A stretch of DNA of 64,000 nt, taken from Limonium bicolor (taxonomy: Eukaryota; Streptophyta; Magnoliopsida; Caryophyllales; Plumbaginaceae). How positions within the stretch are numbered: position 1 is the stretch's first letter; each line of letters starts with the position of its first letter. The notes under the pieces are model-generated. The model was not told where the DNA came from and ran no database searches. It saw nothing but the letters and a program-made list of their open reading frames with translations. The translations under genes and the position numbers were made by a program. Of the stretch, positions 11,070 to 21,773 are shown one piece after another. Location: NCBI GenBank assembly GCA_023374045.1, contig CM041776.1:480055375-480119374 (forward strand), read 5' to 3'.

Positions 11070-14000
11070 TGAAATACCCCAAACCTAAGTATGTTAAGTA
11101 AACATCAAATTATGATGTAGTAAGGCTAGAATATGCCTTAGAATGATTGGTAGACAATTTAAACTAGGAAAACACAAGAAAATGCCTTAAGGGCAATTAG
11201 GGCAAAAACGTGCTCTAAGCTTGGAGAGACTTGGGTGAGTACCCAAATATCATGGTAAGACCTTAGTAATATTCTAATGGTCATTTTAAATCAATTAGCA
11301 AAGAAAACCAAACTTGAAAACAAGTTAAAACACAAAATGTGCTTTAAGAATTCTTAAAGCACATTTTGAAGAATTGTCTTAGAATTGAGTTTGAGTGGCT
11401 AAATGTCCATCATTACTCTTTAATCAACATGTGTACTAATTAGTATCACATTAGGAGGTCTAAATCAATGGGAATCAAAAATTTCCCGATTATGTGCCTG
11501 ATTAGTGAATAGTAACTATTTAGTGACTAGTTTAAGTTTTTAATCAACATAAGTCAATTAATGGTCAACAAAGACCATGTAGCCTCATATTAAAGAGGTG
11601 GCCGGTTTTTATGTGGGGAGTCACCACATGAGTCACCAAATGAGAAAGGAAAAGAAGAGATAAGTAAAGAAGTTACTATTTGCTTTATTAAGGCAAATAT
11701 ATTACCTTAGCCTACCTTTTCTTCTTCTCTCTCTTCATTTCTCTTCTCCACACGATTTCTTCTTCCCTTCTCTTGCTCCAAACCGAGAGAGTTTTTCCAT
11801 GGGGCTCCACCTTCAAATGCTCACCAAGTATTCATCTTTGCTCCAAATCAAAACTAAGTGTAGATTTCCTTAGTTAGGCCAAGACCTACCTTCTATCTTT
11901 TCAAATCTTTCAAAGCTCCATTTGGTGCCATGAGAAAACTCCATTGATGGAGGAAATCAAGTTTGAAGAGCTCATTAGCTTCTCCATTCTCTTAAGGTAA
12001 GAAAATGTAAGAAAAACCATGTTTCCATCATTCCTTATACATGGCCGAAAATTTCTATCATGGGCCTTGTTTTATGCCTTGTTCTAGATGCTTGATTATT
12101 CACCAAGGACTAGTGGATGTCCTATTTCATCAAGCCCAAAGTCTACATTGAGACGTCAAAGGTAATCATCCACTTTTATGCCTTAGAACGCATTTCTACC
12201 TAGGTTTTTATTCTGAGGTTTAGTGCATTGTTTAGTACTCATATGAGTTCTTAAATATTGATTAGAACATTGGCAAAAGGAATTTAAGTGTTGGCCGAGA
12301 TCTATGCAAGAAGAAGGACTAAGGAGGAGGAAGTTAAGATAAGCTTGAGAAAACAAGGTAAAATGCCTTACCTAATGGGTGATTTAAGATTAAGGAATGA
12401 GTTTTAGATAAATACCCAATGGGGCTTAGAGTTACATTGTGTATGGGTTTTGAACCTAAGAAAAGAACTTAAACAAGCTTATGAACTTGTGACTAAGGAG
12501 CTAATGAGAATGACTTAGTAATATAAGTTAAGGTGGTTTTTAAGAGCATTATAACTACTATGAGATGATGAGTGTATTTGCAGGTTGAAAGCTTATATAT
12601 GTGGGAAATTCAGTGTTTAAGTTTAAGTCATTTAAGGGCCTAAGAGCCATGTCATTAAGAGCCTTAGTGCTATGCAATTTAAGATTATTGCAATATATTG
12701 AGTTTGTTGAATGAGTTGGTTTGGGTGATGATGATATGATGAGGAAAAACTTGAGGTGTGTGTGAGTTATTGTGTGAGAAAGATAATGTCTTAGGGCATG
12801 ATAGATATAGAGAAGCTATGGCGAAATTTGAGTAGAAAACAGTTGTGTGTGGGTGGTAGTGGTGAGTTAATGTGACCAGGATTTACTAGGAACATTATGA
12901 GGAATTTGAGTGGAGATTAGTTAACTAAGGAATTCTTGAGGTTTAGGATGACCTAGAGATGTCTAGGAGGAGTTAGAGGAATGGTGAGTGTTATGAGCAC
13001 ACCAAACTCATGAGATGAGGGCTATAAGACATTGAGCATGAGTTTAAGGAGAAGGAGGGGCAATGATAAGGTGATTTGAGTATATTCTAAGGGAGTTTAT
13101 GACTAAGGAAGTACTAGGAATGTTCTATAGGTGTCTGATTGGAAAAAGGTGTGAAGTAAGGTATTAAATGACTTAGGTATCACCATGGAAGATTAAGAAT
13201 CAAGAGCTGTAATTGAGATTTAGAAACTTAGGCAAATGTTGGTAAACAACTAGGAAGGTGAATAAGGTGTTGTGTGGTGTGGAAGCTTAAGCTTGTGAAG
13301 GAACTTTTAGTAATGCATGGAAGAGTTTTAGATAGTGAGGGATGCTTGGGAGATGATGTTATAGTGGTGAGGAAAACATTGGCATAGTGGTTACATTAAG
13401 TATGAACCACCACCTAGAAACCTAGAGGAAAGCATTACAAGAGTAGCATTATTACAAGGAAAAATGCATAATGACTAAGGTGGACTTCGGTGGAATGATT
13501 TAAGGTATTTAAAGGAGGTTATAAGGTGGGTTTAAGGTGCCAAGATGGTGTTGGACCTATTAGGACACTTGTGGAAGAGTTTGGAATTGGAAGAGCAATT
13601 TAAGAGGAAAATCTGTAGTGGACCGACCCAGGGTCCGACCCAGTTCTGGGTCGGTCGGACCTTGCTAACCCAGCAGAAATGTTTCGGCAATAGACCGACC
13701 CATAAGGATGGGTCGGTCGGTTTAGCTTTGGGTCGGTCGGATGGGTTTCAAAAGACGGAGGAGTTTCTGTAATGGACCGACCCAGAGGTTGGGTCGGTCG
13801 GTGGGTCGGTCGACCCTTAACACTTAGAAAAAAAAAAAAGAAATTTTGAATTCTAAGAATGGCAATGGGTAATAAGGTATGCCTTTGGTAGGGTAGTATG
13901 ATTGAGACCCTAAGAACTTGAGAGATTAAGCTAAGTAAGTATAAACTTGAAAGTTTAAGATTAAGTTTGTAAGATTAAGTGTAAGACCTAAGAGGTGTTA

Positions 14001-15608
14001 GGTGGGGGTCATTAAGGAATTAAGTAAGTTAAACAAGTTAAGTAAATCATATCAAGTTAGGTGATTAACAACCTAAAACTGAATGAATGTTTTAGGACTT
14101 GGGAGTTTGGACTCCGGAAGAGAGTAAGCAGCCGAACGACCAACGGTGAACGGTACAGTTGTTTCTTCTTGTGACCTGCTTGCTAACGAGGTGTCCCTCG
14201 GCTTGTGTGCTATTTGTTTCGTGTGCTCACTAAACAAGATAAAGCATGCAACCGGAACATATATATATATATATATTGTATTGTTGTGTGATGTTTGAAA
14301 ACTAACGCAACATACTGTGAGAACTTACTAACCAATGCTTAGTAAGGGATTGAGTGAGACTAAGGAACGCCCCTAATGAGGGACGATATGAACCGAAAGA
14401 GGTTAACCAACAAACATGGTCTTGAGACTATTACTAACTGAACTTGAGTGAGGAATCCGGAATGGTACCGGCACATGTGTATTGGGGAAGTCGGTATCCT
14501 TATCAAATACCGTCTTCCAAAGATGACTTGTCCTCGGACTCGTCGCCTAGAGTCGACAAATAGACTCGACCTCCTCGGACTTCTTGTTTTAGGAGGGAGG
14601 CATACTGAGATGGTGTAGTGGGATCTACCTAAATGCCCAACTAATTCTAATAATATTGTTTATGTAAACCAATGGAGCTGATAACTCATCGGTTAGGGCT
14701 ACGTGACCCGACAGATAAACAATGGATTAAGGTACAACCATTCTAATAAAAGAACGGTTGACTTAATTGAGATAAGAACTGAGATAAGATTGAGATAAGG
14801 TTTGAGATAAGACAACCTCTCTATTTAGAGAATGGTTTGTATTCTAAGACTGAGATAAGTTACAACCAATCCCTTCCAGGAACGGTTTGCATGTTGAGAT
14901 TAAGTTAGATTAAGATTAAGGTAAGTTGCAACCATTCCTCATTAAAGGATGGTTTGTAATATTAAGATTAAGATAAGCTACATCCTCCTCATTAAAGGAT
15001 GGTTGTTTCTAAGATTAAGATAAGAATCAGATTGAGGTAAGATAAGGATGAACTAAGATTAAGAGGGTACACTACTTAAAGAGTTAAACAGCTAACTCTC
15101 TGATTAAGGGAACGCATTTAAGTCGTTCATTGTGTGTGAACTTTGATTGTTCATATCTGAGTTGTTGTTTACTGCACTTTCTATTATGTTGTGCATCTAA
15201 TCAACCTCCATGCTATCGACAATTAGTCGTCGTAGCCACGTTAGCTTGGAGGCCATGAGAGGATAGTACCAGCATTCGTGCTGACCCCCTCGGGGGCTTC
15301 TTTTACTACGCAGGTGAACATCAGGAGGCGGCTGTCGCAGGAGTAAGAAGAGGATACAGCTGTTAAGGGTTAGTGGCCTACGAGTTGTGCATGTACACTC
15401 GTATGGCAATTTGAGTTAGTAAGATGTATAGGTTGTGAGTGGATTGTAAGAAGGTTATGTAAATGGTTATAGTTGTTAGACTAATGTTCGGTATATTCTG
15501 TAGTCAGACCGTGGCAAGGTCCTGGATTGTAAAGAATTCCGCTGTGACATGTGTATATATATACTGTTAAGTTGCGAGACCACAGTTGGATTGAGTTGGG
15601 GTGTTACA
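11070..15608 (+). mobile_element. 4,539-bp solo LTR, gypsy (Tekay-like), nested in the MULE
   Basis: Begins TGAAATACCCC and ends GGGGTGTTACA, flanked by GTTTA at 11065-11069 and 15609-15613. The ends match those of the LTRs at 31355-35749 (other strand), which have a tRNA-Met primer site, so the same lineage is inferred. No internal region, primer site or coding frame is present, as expected after LTR-LTR recombination. A dinucleotide AT run lies at about 14260. Long LTRs with ACACCCC-type ends are typical of Tekay/Del chromoviruses. Confidence 0.85.
13612..13815. repeat. GC-rich short-word array in the solo LTR
   Basis: About 200 bp dominated by GGGTCGGTCGG and its complement CCGACCCA in alternating orientation (for example GACCGACCCAG... 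and TGGGTCGGTCGG), in an otherwise AT-rich LTR. Adjacent words can fold on each other. Similar arrays with different words occur in other LTRs of this window. Confidence 0.7.
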
Positions 15609-16122
15609 GTTTACGAACATGTCGCGCACATCACGGTCGTCACGTATAAACATTTTGCACCAGAATGGCATCGGGTGAGTGTACATCATCCTCCTGTAGA
15701 TAATGAGACTGACACGATAATATTGGAAGCCATTGAAGAGCTCGTCAACGATGAACGATTTGAGTTGCTCGAATGACATGGTATTTGGTATATTTGGGAG
15801 GTCAAACACAATTGTTCTTCCTTCAGCGGTGGGTACCATGCGAAAACCATCTGGTGCATAGCTTGGTTCGTAATGCAAAAAAAGCCGTGATGGAAGAGTG
15901 TCCATATTCAACAGGACGAGAGGTATGGCCTTTAATGGATAGTATGAAGATCGTCGTTGATAGTTGAGGATATCTAATAAGGAAAATGGGAGAGATGCTT
16001 TTTTAGGGAGTAGAGTGAGGCACGAGGATAAGATGCTTTATCCAAGGAAATCCAAGAAATCTCATTCCTGCACGTGGCACGAGGATAAGATGCTTTATAG
16101 CGAGTAGAGTGAGGCACGAGGA

Positions 16123-16706
16123 CAACACCATACTCCAATCGATGTTGTCCTTGTACTGGATGTAAGCCGCAGCATGGATGGTCCTTTCTTCTCACTCCCC
16201 AAACTAGCTGTCACTTTCGTTATCGAGAATCTAGGGACACGAGACAGCCGTTTATGTAGCCGTTGATGCAACACCATACTCCAATCGATGTTGTCCTTGT
16301 ATTGGATGTAAGCCGCAGCATGGATGGTCCTTTCTTCTCACTCCCCAAACTAGCTGTCACTTTCGTTATCGAGAATCTAGGGACACGAGACAGCCGTTTA
16401 TGTAGCCGTTGATGCAACACCATACTCCAATCGATGTTGTCCTTGTACTGGATGTCAGCCGCAGCATGGATGGTCCTTTCTTCTCACTCCCCAAACTAGC
16501 TGTCACTTTCGTTATCGAGAATCTAGGGACACGAGACAGCCGTTTATGTAGCCGTTGATGCAACACCATACTCCAATAGATGTTATCCTAGTACTGGATG
16601 TAAGCCGCAGCATGGATGGTCCTTTCTTCTCACTCCCCAAACTAGCTGTCACTTTCGTTATCAAGAATCTAGGGACACGAGACAGCCGTTTAAGTAGCCG
16701 TTGAAC
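16123..16706. repeat. 146-bp tandem repeat, four copies
   Basis: CAACACCATACTCCAATCGA recurs at 16123, 16269, 16415 and 16561, a period of exactly 146 bp, with only a few substitutions (fourth copy has AATAGATG). Each unit ends in the GCCGTT words that are expanded in the next array. Recent amplification is likely. Overlapping minus-strand open frames are by-products of the repeat. Confidence 0.93.
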
Positions 16707-16838
16707 TAGCCGTTGAGTTAACCGTTTAAGTAGCCGTTCAACTAGCCGTTGAGTTAACTGTTCAAGTAACCGTTGAACTAGCCGTTGAGTTATCTGTTTA
16801 ACTAGCCGTTGAACTAGCCGTTTCAGTAACCGTTGCTC
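16683..16838. repeat. 12-bp minisatellite of CCGTTG words
   Basis: About thirteen 12-bp units of the form TAGCCGTTGAAC / TAGCCGTTGAGT / TAACCGTTTAAG, with a 36-bp higher-order pattern in part. It ends just upstream of a TATA box at 16842 and the PB1-like ORF at 16960. CCGTTG (seven exact copies) fits the MYB-binding core CNGTTR, so a promoter role is possible but not shown. Confidence 0.85.
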
Positions 16839-16841
16839 TAG

Positions 16842-16851
16842 TATTATAAAA
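16842..16851 (+). promoter_or_regulatory. TATA box of the second PB1-like ORF
   Basis: TATTATAAAA about 110 bp upstream of the ATG at 16960 and directly after the 12-bp array. Confidence 0.5.
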
Positions 16852-16959
16852 CAGGGTATTGGCTTCGAACCCATTCAGTCCACACAACATTATACCAAAA
16901 CTCTGTAGTTCAGTAGTGAATTGTTCATATCTTACAACAAACTCGCCTCTAAAAATCAA

Positions 16960-17394
16960 ATGGAGTTTCCTTTTAGTCTGCACGTTAACTATGCTGCTAC
17001 TTTCGGCCGTCATGGTGCGCAGTTTGATCGAAGGATGGGGCACAGACGCATAGAAATAAATATGCCGTATCCTAATAATCTTAATGATCTACATCGACGA
17101 GTCATCCGTGCTCTACAGTCTATCCTTGGCAGAATAAACATAGCAACAATGGTGTATTTGGGGTTAGAAGGATTACGAGTGGAATTTTATACACGTACGC
17201 AATGATGCATATTTCAACGAATGATGGAAAACTACATGGAGTACAATGATTTCATGGCACATATTCCACTACTAGTTATCTACGTTCCTATTGAACCTGA
17301 CGACGATGATTTCCAGATGCAAGAGTCAATGTACGAGATGCGACGTAACATAATAGCACAACAACTTGATAGACAGAGGTCAGGGAACAATTAG
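16960..17394 (+). pseudogene. Second stand-alone PB1-like ORF, internal stop
   Basis: Starts MEFPFSLHVNYAATFGRHG, matching the MDIPCTLYLNV / MEIPCTILLDV starts of its relatives. It continues with LNDLHRRVIRALQSIL, then a TGA at 17203-17205. The same frame stays open afterwards (CIFQRMMENYMEYNDF... IPLLVIYVPIEPDDDDF) to TAG at 17392-17394, and that part aligns with the helix and acidic tail of the other copies. One base change (TGA from CGA, for example) explains the break. It is about 144 codons long, with its own TATA box. It belongs to the same detached transposase N-domain family; function unknown. Confidence 0.6.
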
Positions 17395-18209
17395 GTTTTA
17401 CGTAATTGTGTTACAGCAATTTGTATTGGATAAGCTTTCCCCCGTCCCCCGATGGATGTCATAGAATGGATTTACACATTAATATCATATTCAAACGTTT
17501 TTACATTCGCCACTTTGTCCATCTTTAAAACAAGGAACAAAAGAGAAGTACACAACAAATACTATTTCAAAATGTCTGCGCAGTATGGAAACATACACTA
17601 AAACATACCAAGCCAAGTTATACTAACCACCACAACTTGGCCATCATCTCTAAGAGTGATGTTGTTCACCTGGTAGACATTACAGTAGTGGTTGACGACA
17701 ACTTCTTCCCTAGAGCTAGTCAGAGAAAGGTTAGTAGCCTTACTAATCACCACAACTTCTACACCGGTACAAAGCCATCCACATGTTGGTCGAAGACATC
17801 ACTCTAATCTATGGTTCACTACTTTGAGGAGTGGTGAGGAAATATACTATGAATTGAAAATGGTGCAACGGTTCAGGAAATGAGAGATGACGACATCATT
17901 CCAAACTGTACCCCCTTTATAATTACATTTTTTCTGGTACATTACAATAGAATACAATTCCTTATCTTGGAATATTGTCTTTGCCAAAAAAAATGAAGCT
18001 TTAATTATTCCTTGCATGTGATCTATCGTGTGGAATACCAACTGCGGTGTTTGAAAGCAATTTTTATTCGTTTGTGGAAAACAAAAAAAAAATGTAATCA
18101 CAATTCATTACAAAAGACAAGAGATAAAGAATTAGATGCAGATGATGACAGACAGGATTAATCGGATAAGATTTCACCCGTCCCCCAATGGATTTCAATT
18201 TTATTCTCA
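17395..18209. other. Spacer between PB1-like ORFs
   Basis: No protein-like frame. It contains a pyrimidine-rich word CCCCCGTCCCCCGATGGATG (about 17440) that recurs in altered form near 18178 upstream of the next ORF, and ATTCATTACAAAAGACAA near 18103 that recurs near 19066 after the next ORF. This suggests the ORFs multiplied as whole gene units with flanks. Confidence 0.5.
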
Positions 18210-18210
18210 C

Positions 18211-18243
18211 GGTATATATACTCCCTACCCTATGCATATAAAT
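18211..18243 (+). promoter_or_regulatory. TATA-like boxes of the third PB1-like ORF
   Basis: GGTATATATA at 18211-18220 and GCATATAAA near 18234-18242, 110-145 bp upstream of the ATG at 18355. Confidence 0.5.
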
Positions 18244-18354
18244 GCAACAAGCGTTTACTTTCACTTACACAGATAACTACCCACATCCGTTGTCATTACT
18301 ATATTGCATAAGTTATCCATATCTCTTACTGAACTCCCTCGTCGCATTTCATCA

Positions 18355-18801
18355 ATGGAGATCCCTTGCACAATCTTGCTTGATGTTGAGCCAATCACCA
18401 ACGATTCAGGTCTGTATTTTGCCAGAACATATTCCACTGAGCATTTCGATTTGGATATCGAAATGGATATTACGTTCGCCGAGTTTGACAATGTTGTAGA
18501 GACTAGGTTGAAAGAGCATTACGATTACAATTGTGTCCTTGAATCGATACTTCATCGATTGTTGCTGCGCTCCCAGCCATGCCCTGTATGGGGGCCATTA
18601 CAAATAAAACGAGATGTTCACGTTCAAACAATGATTGAACGGTTTGTTTATAATCAACAATTTTATACTCGATTAGAATTCTATGTGGTGTATGCATTTA
18701 GGGAAGTTACCCCACCACCACGTGATAATTTCTCGAGCATATCCTTGGCAGAAGAGTATAATGAAGAACACGTTTCAGATGACAGCGAACACGAAGGTTG
18801 A
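18355..18801 (+). CDS. Third stand-alone PB1-like ORF, intact
   Basis: The 148-codon ORF starts at ATG 18355, chosen because MEIPCTILLDVEP aligns with MDIPCTLYLNVEL of the transposase. It keeps the full pattern: first strand, a gap with SGLYF, an ITFAEFDNVVETRL helix, LLRSQPCPVWGPLQIKRDVHVQ, TMIERFV, LEFYVVYAF, and an acidic tail ending DDSEHEG. It is the only one of the three separate copies without a break. The fold is inferred to be the ubiquitin-like PB1 type often found at the N-terminus of plant MULE transposases, which would allow heterodimer formation with the transposase; that is inference. It has its own TATA-like promoter and lies tail-to-tail with the transposase (stop at 19178). 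Confidence 0.6.
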   Translation: MEIPCTILLDVEPITNDSGLYFARTYSTEHFDLDIEMDITFAEFDNVVETRLKEHYDYNCVLESILHRLLLRSQPCPVWGPLQIKRDVHVQTMIERFVYNQQFYTRLEFYVVYAFREVTPPPRDNFSSISLAEEYNEEHVSDDSEHEG

Positions 18802-19177
18802 TATGTAGGTGGATGATGCATATCTCGTCCATTCTAAGGCATCGACAGAAGTGATATGTGGATACTCCTATGATATATGTTCCTTTTTAAAGAAAGCACG
18901 TATGAGAAGATGAATAAGTATTAGTATGTCGTACTGCAATAAAACAGTGATGGATGTCACTGAATCGCTTTATGTATTTGGAATATTTCCTAAGCCAATA
19001 AAATGGTATATCAAATCAATCTTTAGTCCTTGCTTATTTAACAAATGCAAATGTAAAGATAATTCATTACAACAGACAATGGGTAAATTACATTTTTTTT
19101 TGTGCTTGCTAAAGGCACGACCTGTCTGAGCAGGAGCATAATTGGCTAATGCAATAAGATACAATGATAGTGGGGAA
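18802..19177. other. Spacer, convergent 3' ends
   Basis: No protein-like frame. It lies between the stop of the third PB1-like ORF (plus) and the stop of the transposase (minus), so it should hold both 3' ends. AATAAA-type signals occur near 18998 (CCAATAAAATGG). Confidence 0.4.
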
Positions 19178-21646
19178 TTAATTATAACTTGCATTCGGGC
19201 ATCTTGTCCTTACATGTCCTCGTTGGCGACATAGCCCACAATGTCTTGTTTCACGCTCATAATTCTCATCCATTTCATTATGAATACGGGAGAATGTGGG
19301 GCGCCCTCTAACGTTGCGCATCATTGCAGGATCAGGAACAATACGAAGTCCGGCGTATATGGGCCACTTCCCTTGATTTCCTAGTGGCACAAACTTGTTC
19401 TCGCTGTAAGCCTGTATCATCGTTTCAAGTCTGTAAACTGGATGAACGTAGTTCCTAGTCCAGGGCGGTAGTACAGCACACGGCCATGACATGTGAGCAT
19501 GGATACTTAAACGCCTGCCATTCACCGCATTCACATTCCCTAGAGTTAATTCGCACTGCAAATTTACCTTTGTCACGCCTTAAGTTCGGATCCCCATTGT
19601 CAACCACCTCAAACACCAAATCCATAGCATCGATAACAACCACACGGTGGTAGTTGGCAAGTGTTTGGTTCTCACCTACTTTCTCCAGTAGGTGTTTGGT
19701 GAAAAACAACCCACTATTCCTTTGTGCAGTGTAAGTTTCTAAGTTATCTCGAAAGTAATCAATTAACTTGTACAAAGTGCTTTCAACAATAGCTGTTACC
19801 GGTAAGAGCCGAACCCTCTTCAACACCCCATTCATGCACTCTACCAAGTTAGTAGTCATATGGCCCCACCTTTTGCCATCATCATACGCACGTGACCACT
19901 TCTCAGGGGGCAGCTCGTTGAAAAAAGGAGGAATTGAGGGGTGTAGAGAAAGTAAGTGATTTAATCTGTCCTGAACTATATCCCTTCTGAAATAGTAGCC
20001 TGCACAAGAAATTTATCAGATTAAGATAAACAATTACAAAAAGATGAAGACATACAAATCTCTCACAATTACCTGTGTTGATGAGTACTTCTTCCACTCC
20101 TTGTTTCCAAATCTTGTCTGAAAGTTTGAAGCAATATGACGATACACAAGAAATGTTGGGCATAAGGAGGAAGCCAGTACTGTTCTTCCCTCATTATTGA
20201 CATTATAGCTGCGGCCCGATCCGTAATAACTGCCACATCGTTCCTAGCTCCAATGACTATGTTGCGAACACGGTCAAGAAAATATTTCCAATCGTCTCTA
20301 GATTCGCTAGCAACAATAGCAAAGGCCATTGGTATTATCTTGTTGTTACCATCTTGAGCCACAGCAACCAATAATTTCCCTTTGTACTTACCGTACAGGT
20401 GGGTGGCATCTATTTGAAGTAGAGGTTTCATATACTTGAAAGCAGTGAGGCATGGCCCAAATGCCCAAAAACAACGCTTAAACCGCCTAACAGAAGTGGT
20501 CTGAGTTTCATCTTGAAACACAACAGTTGACTCTAGGTCGACATACGAATTAGGTATAGAGTGTTTGATGGTTATGATATACCTGGGTAATTCGGTAAAT
20601 GACTGCTCCCAATCACCATAGACCCTTCTTATCGCTTCAGCACGGCCTAACCAAGCTTTCTTGTAGCTAATCTTCCTTTTATATTCTGAGCGGATAAGTT
20701 GAATCACAGTCTTCACTTGTAGAGCAGGGTTCTCTTTGATCCTTGGTATCATGACTTCAGCTATGAAATTGTAAGTCAAAAAACGATCATTACTCTCGTC
20801 TAGGGCTGGAGCACATGTGTGAGGACTGAATTTCCGTATCCGCCATTCAAATGAATTCTTTAGCAGCGCAGCTCGAAATCTGAAAGTGCACCCTTGTCGG
20901 CACCTTAGGGTGTAAATTCTCCTGTTATTCTCGGGGCAATGAAATCTACGTTTCTCTCCAAGTGATACTGTTTTACTGCAGTCACAAGAACATTTTTATC
21001 AGCAAATTCTTGCCCCACGACGAACTCTTGACCTGGCCTCCAGTATGGCAAACCGCGTCGATCAATGTCTGATGGTATCTGGCTTATGGCCTCTAAATCC
21101 ACTTGCGATGAGAACGGGGCTGCAGGAGTGTACGGTGTGGAGGGCCCAGCTTCATCAACCATGTCGTCGTCGTCAGGTAAATCTTCTGGCTCCATCCGAA
21201 TCATCATCCGAAGTCTGTAGATTTTCATCTTCGGCTTGTTGATGCTGGGAAAAATCATCATCGGTTTCATTGTCTTCCTCCGGAGAAGGGGTAGTCACAT
21301 GCTCGAACTCAACTTGCACAGCCACGTTGTTCAGCAAGTCTGAATTCTTGATGAAGTTCGATATCATCAGCTTCACCCGGGAATCGCTGGTAATTTTGAG
21401 TGGAAGATAAGAGCAAGTTGGATATTTGTTCTCCAACTTTCTGCAAACCATGTCGGTGATGACATAATCTCCCCCTAACTCCAAGTCGACAAGATTTTTG
21501 ACGGTATCTTTGAAGGATTGATATGTGGAAGACTGGGGAATTTCACAATCGATAAATTTCGACCAATTGGGATTTATATGAAAATAAATACCATCTGGAT
21601 TGTATTTGAGCTCTACATTTAGATACAGAGTACATGGGATATCCAT
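19178..21646 (-). pseudogene. MULE transposase, frameshifted
   Basis: Exon 1 is 21646-20073 and exon 2 is 19999-19178, with a 73-bp GT-AG intron. Order of parts: N-terminal PB1-like domain (MDIPCTLYLNVEL..., about 120 residues), acidic linker, MuDR-type DNA-binding region (FVVGQEFADKNVLVTAV ... LRCRQGCTFRF ... PHTC), MULE DDE domain (LLQIDATHLYGKYKGKLL with first Asp; VITDRAAAI with second Asp; TTNLVECMNGVL with the expected Glu), SWIM zinc finger (CECGEWQAFKYPCSH) and a CCHC knuckle (CGLCRQRGHVRTRC). One-base frameshifts sit near 21185, 20945, 20150 and 19460. Start chosen at MDIPC because a TATA box lies only about 110 bp upstream. All catalytic residues are still readable, so decay is recent. 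Family: MuDR/FAR1-like MULE transposases. Confidence 0.92.
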
Positions 21647-21754
21647 ATCAAATATGTATAGCAAATGGTTGAAAGAGTGAGGAATGTGTGAAGAGAAGGA
21701 AAATAGCAACGAGATAGCAATGAAGCAGCAGAAGTTTGAAGAGCCATCAATCAT

Positions 21755-21763
21755 TTATATAAG
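21755..21763 (-). promoter_or_regulatory. TATA box of the MULE transposase
   Basis: Minus strand reads CTTATATAAATGA, immediately inside the right terminal hairpins and about 110 bp before the ATG at 21646. Confidence 0.65.
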
Positions 21764-21773
21764 CTCATACCAG

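Larger units (their letters stand above)
10987..15905 (-). pseudogene. Stand-alone PB1-like ORF of the MULE, split by a solo LTR
   Basis: The 5' part (15905-15609, 99 codons, start MDTLPSRLFLHYEPSYAPDG) stops at the border of the LTR. The frame resumes exactly at 11064 and ends at a TAA at 10987-10989, adding 26 acidic codons (ending EPYDNDDY). Removing the LTR and one copy of the 5-bp duplication joins both parts in frame, giving 125 codons before the stop. The protein resembles the N-terminal domain of the transposase at 21646: same M[DE].P start, a hydrophobic strand, SFEQLKSFIVDEL, then an RDDRDVRDMFVN helix like the KITSDSRVKLMISNFI of the transposase. Function unknown; it looks like a detached ubiquitin-like/PB1-like MULE N-terminal domain. 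An alternative start two codons upstream (MNMDT) is possible. Confidence 0.7.

Noticed and set aside
16095..16874. Minus-strand open frames with RLVQRLLKRL-type repeats
   Set aside because: They are translations of the 146-bp and 12-bp repeats; 146 is not a multiple of three, so frames shift between units.
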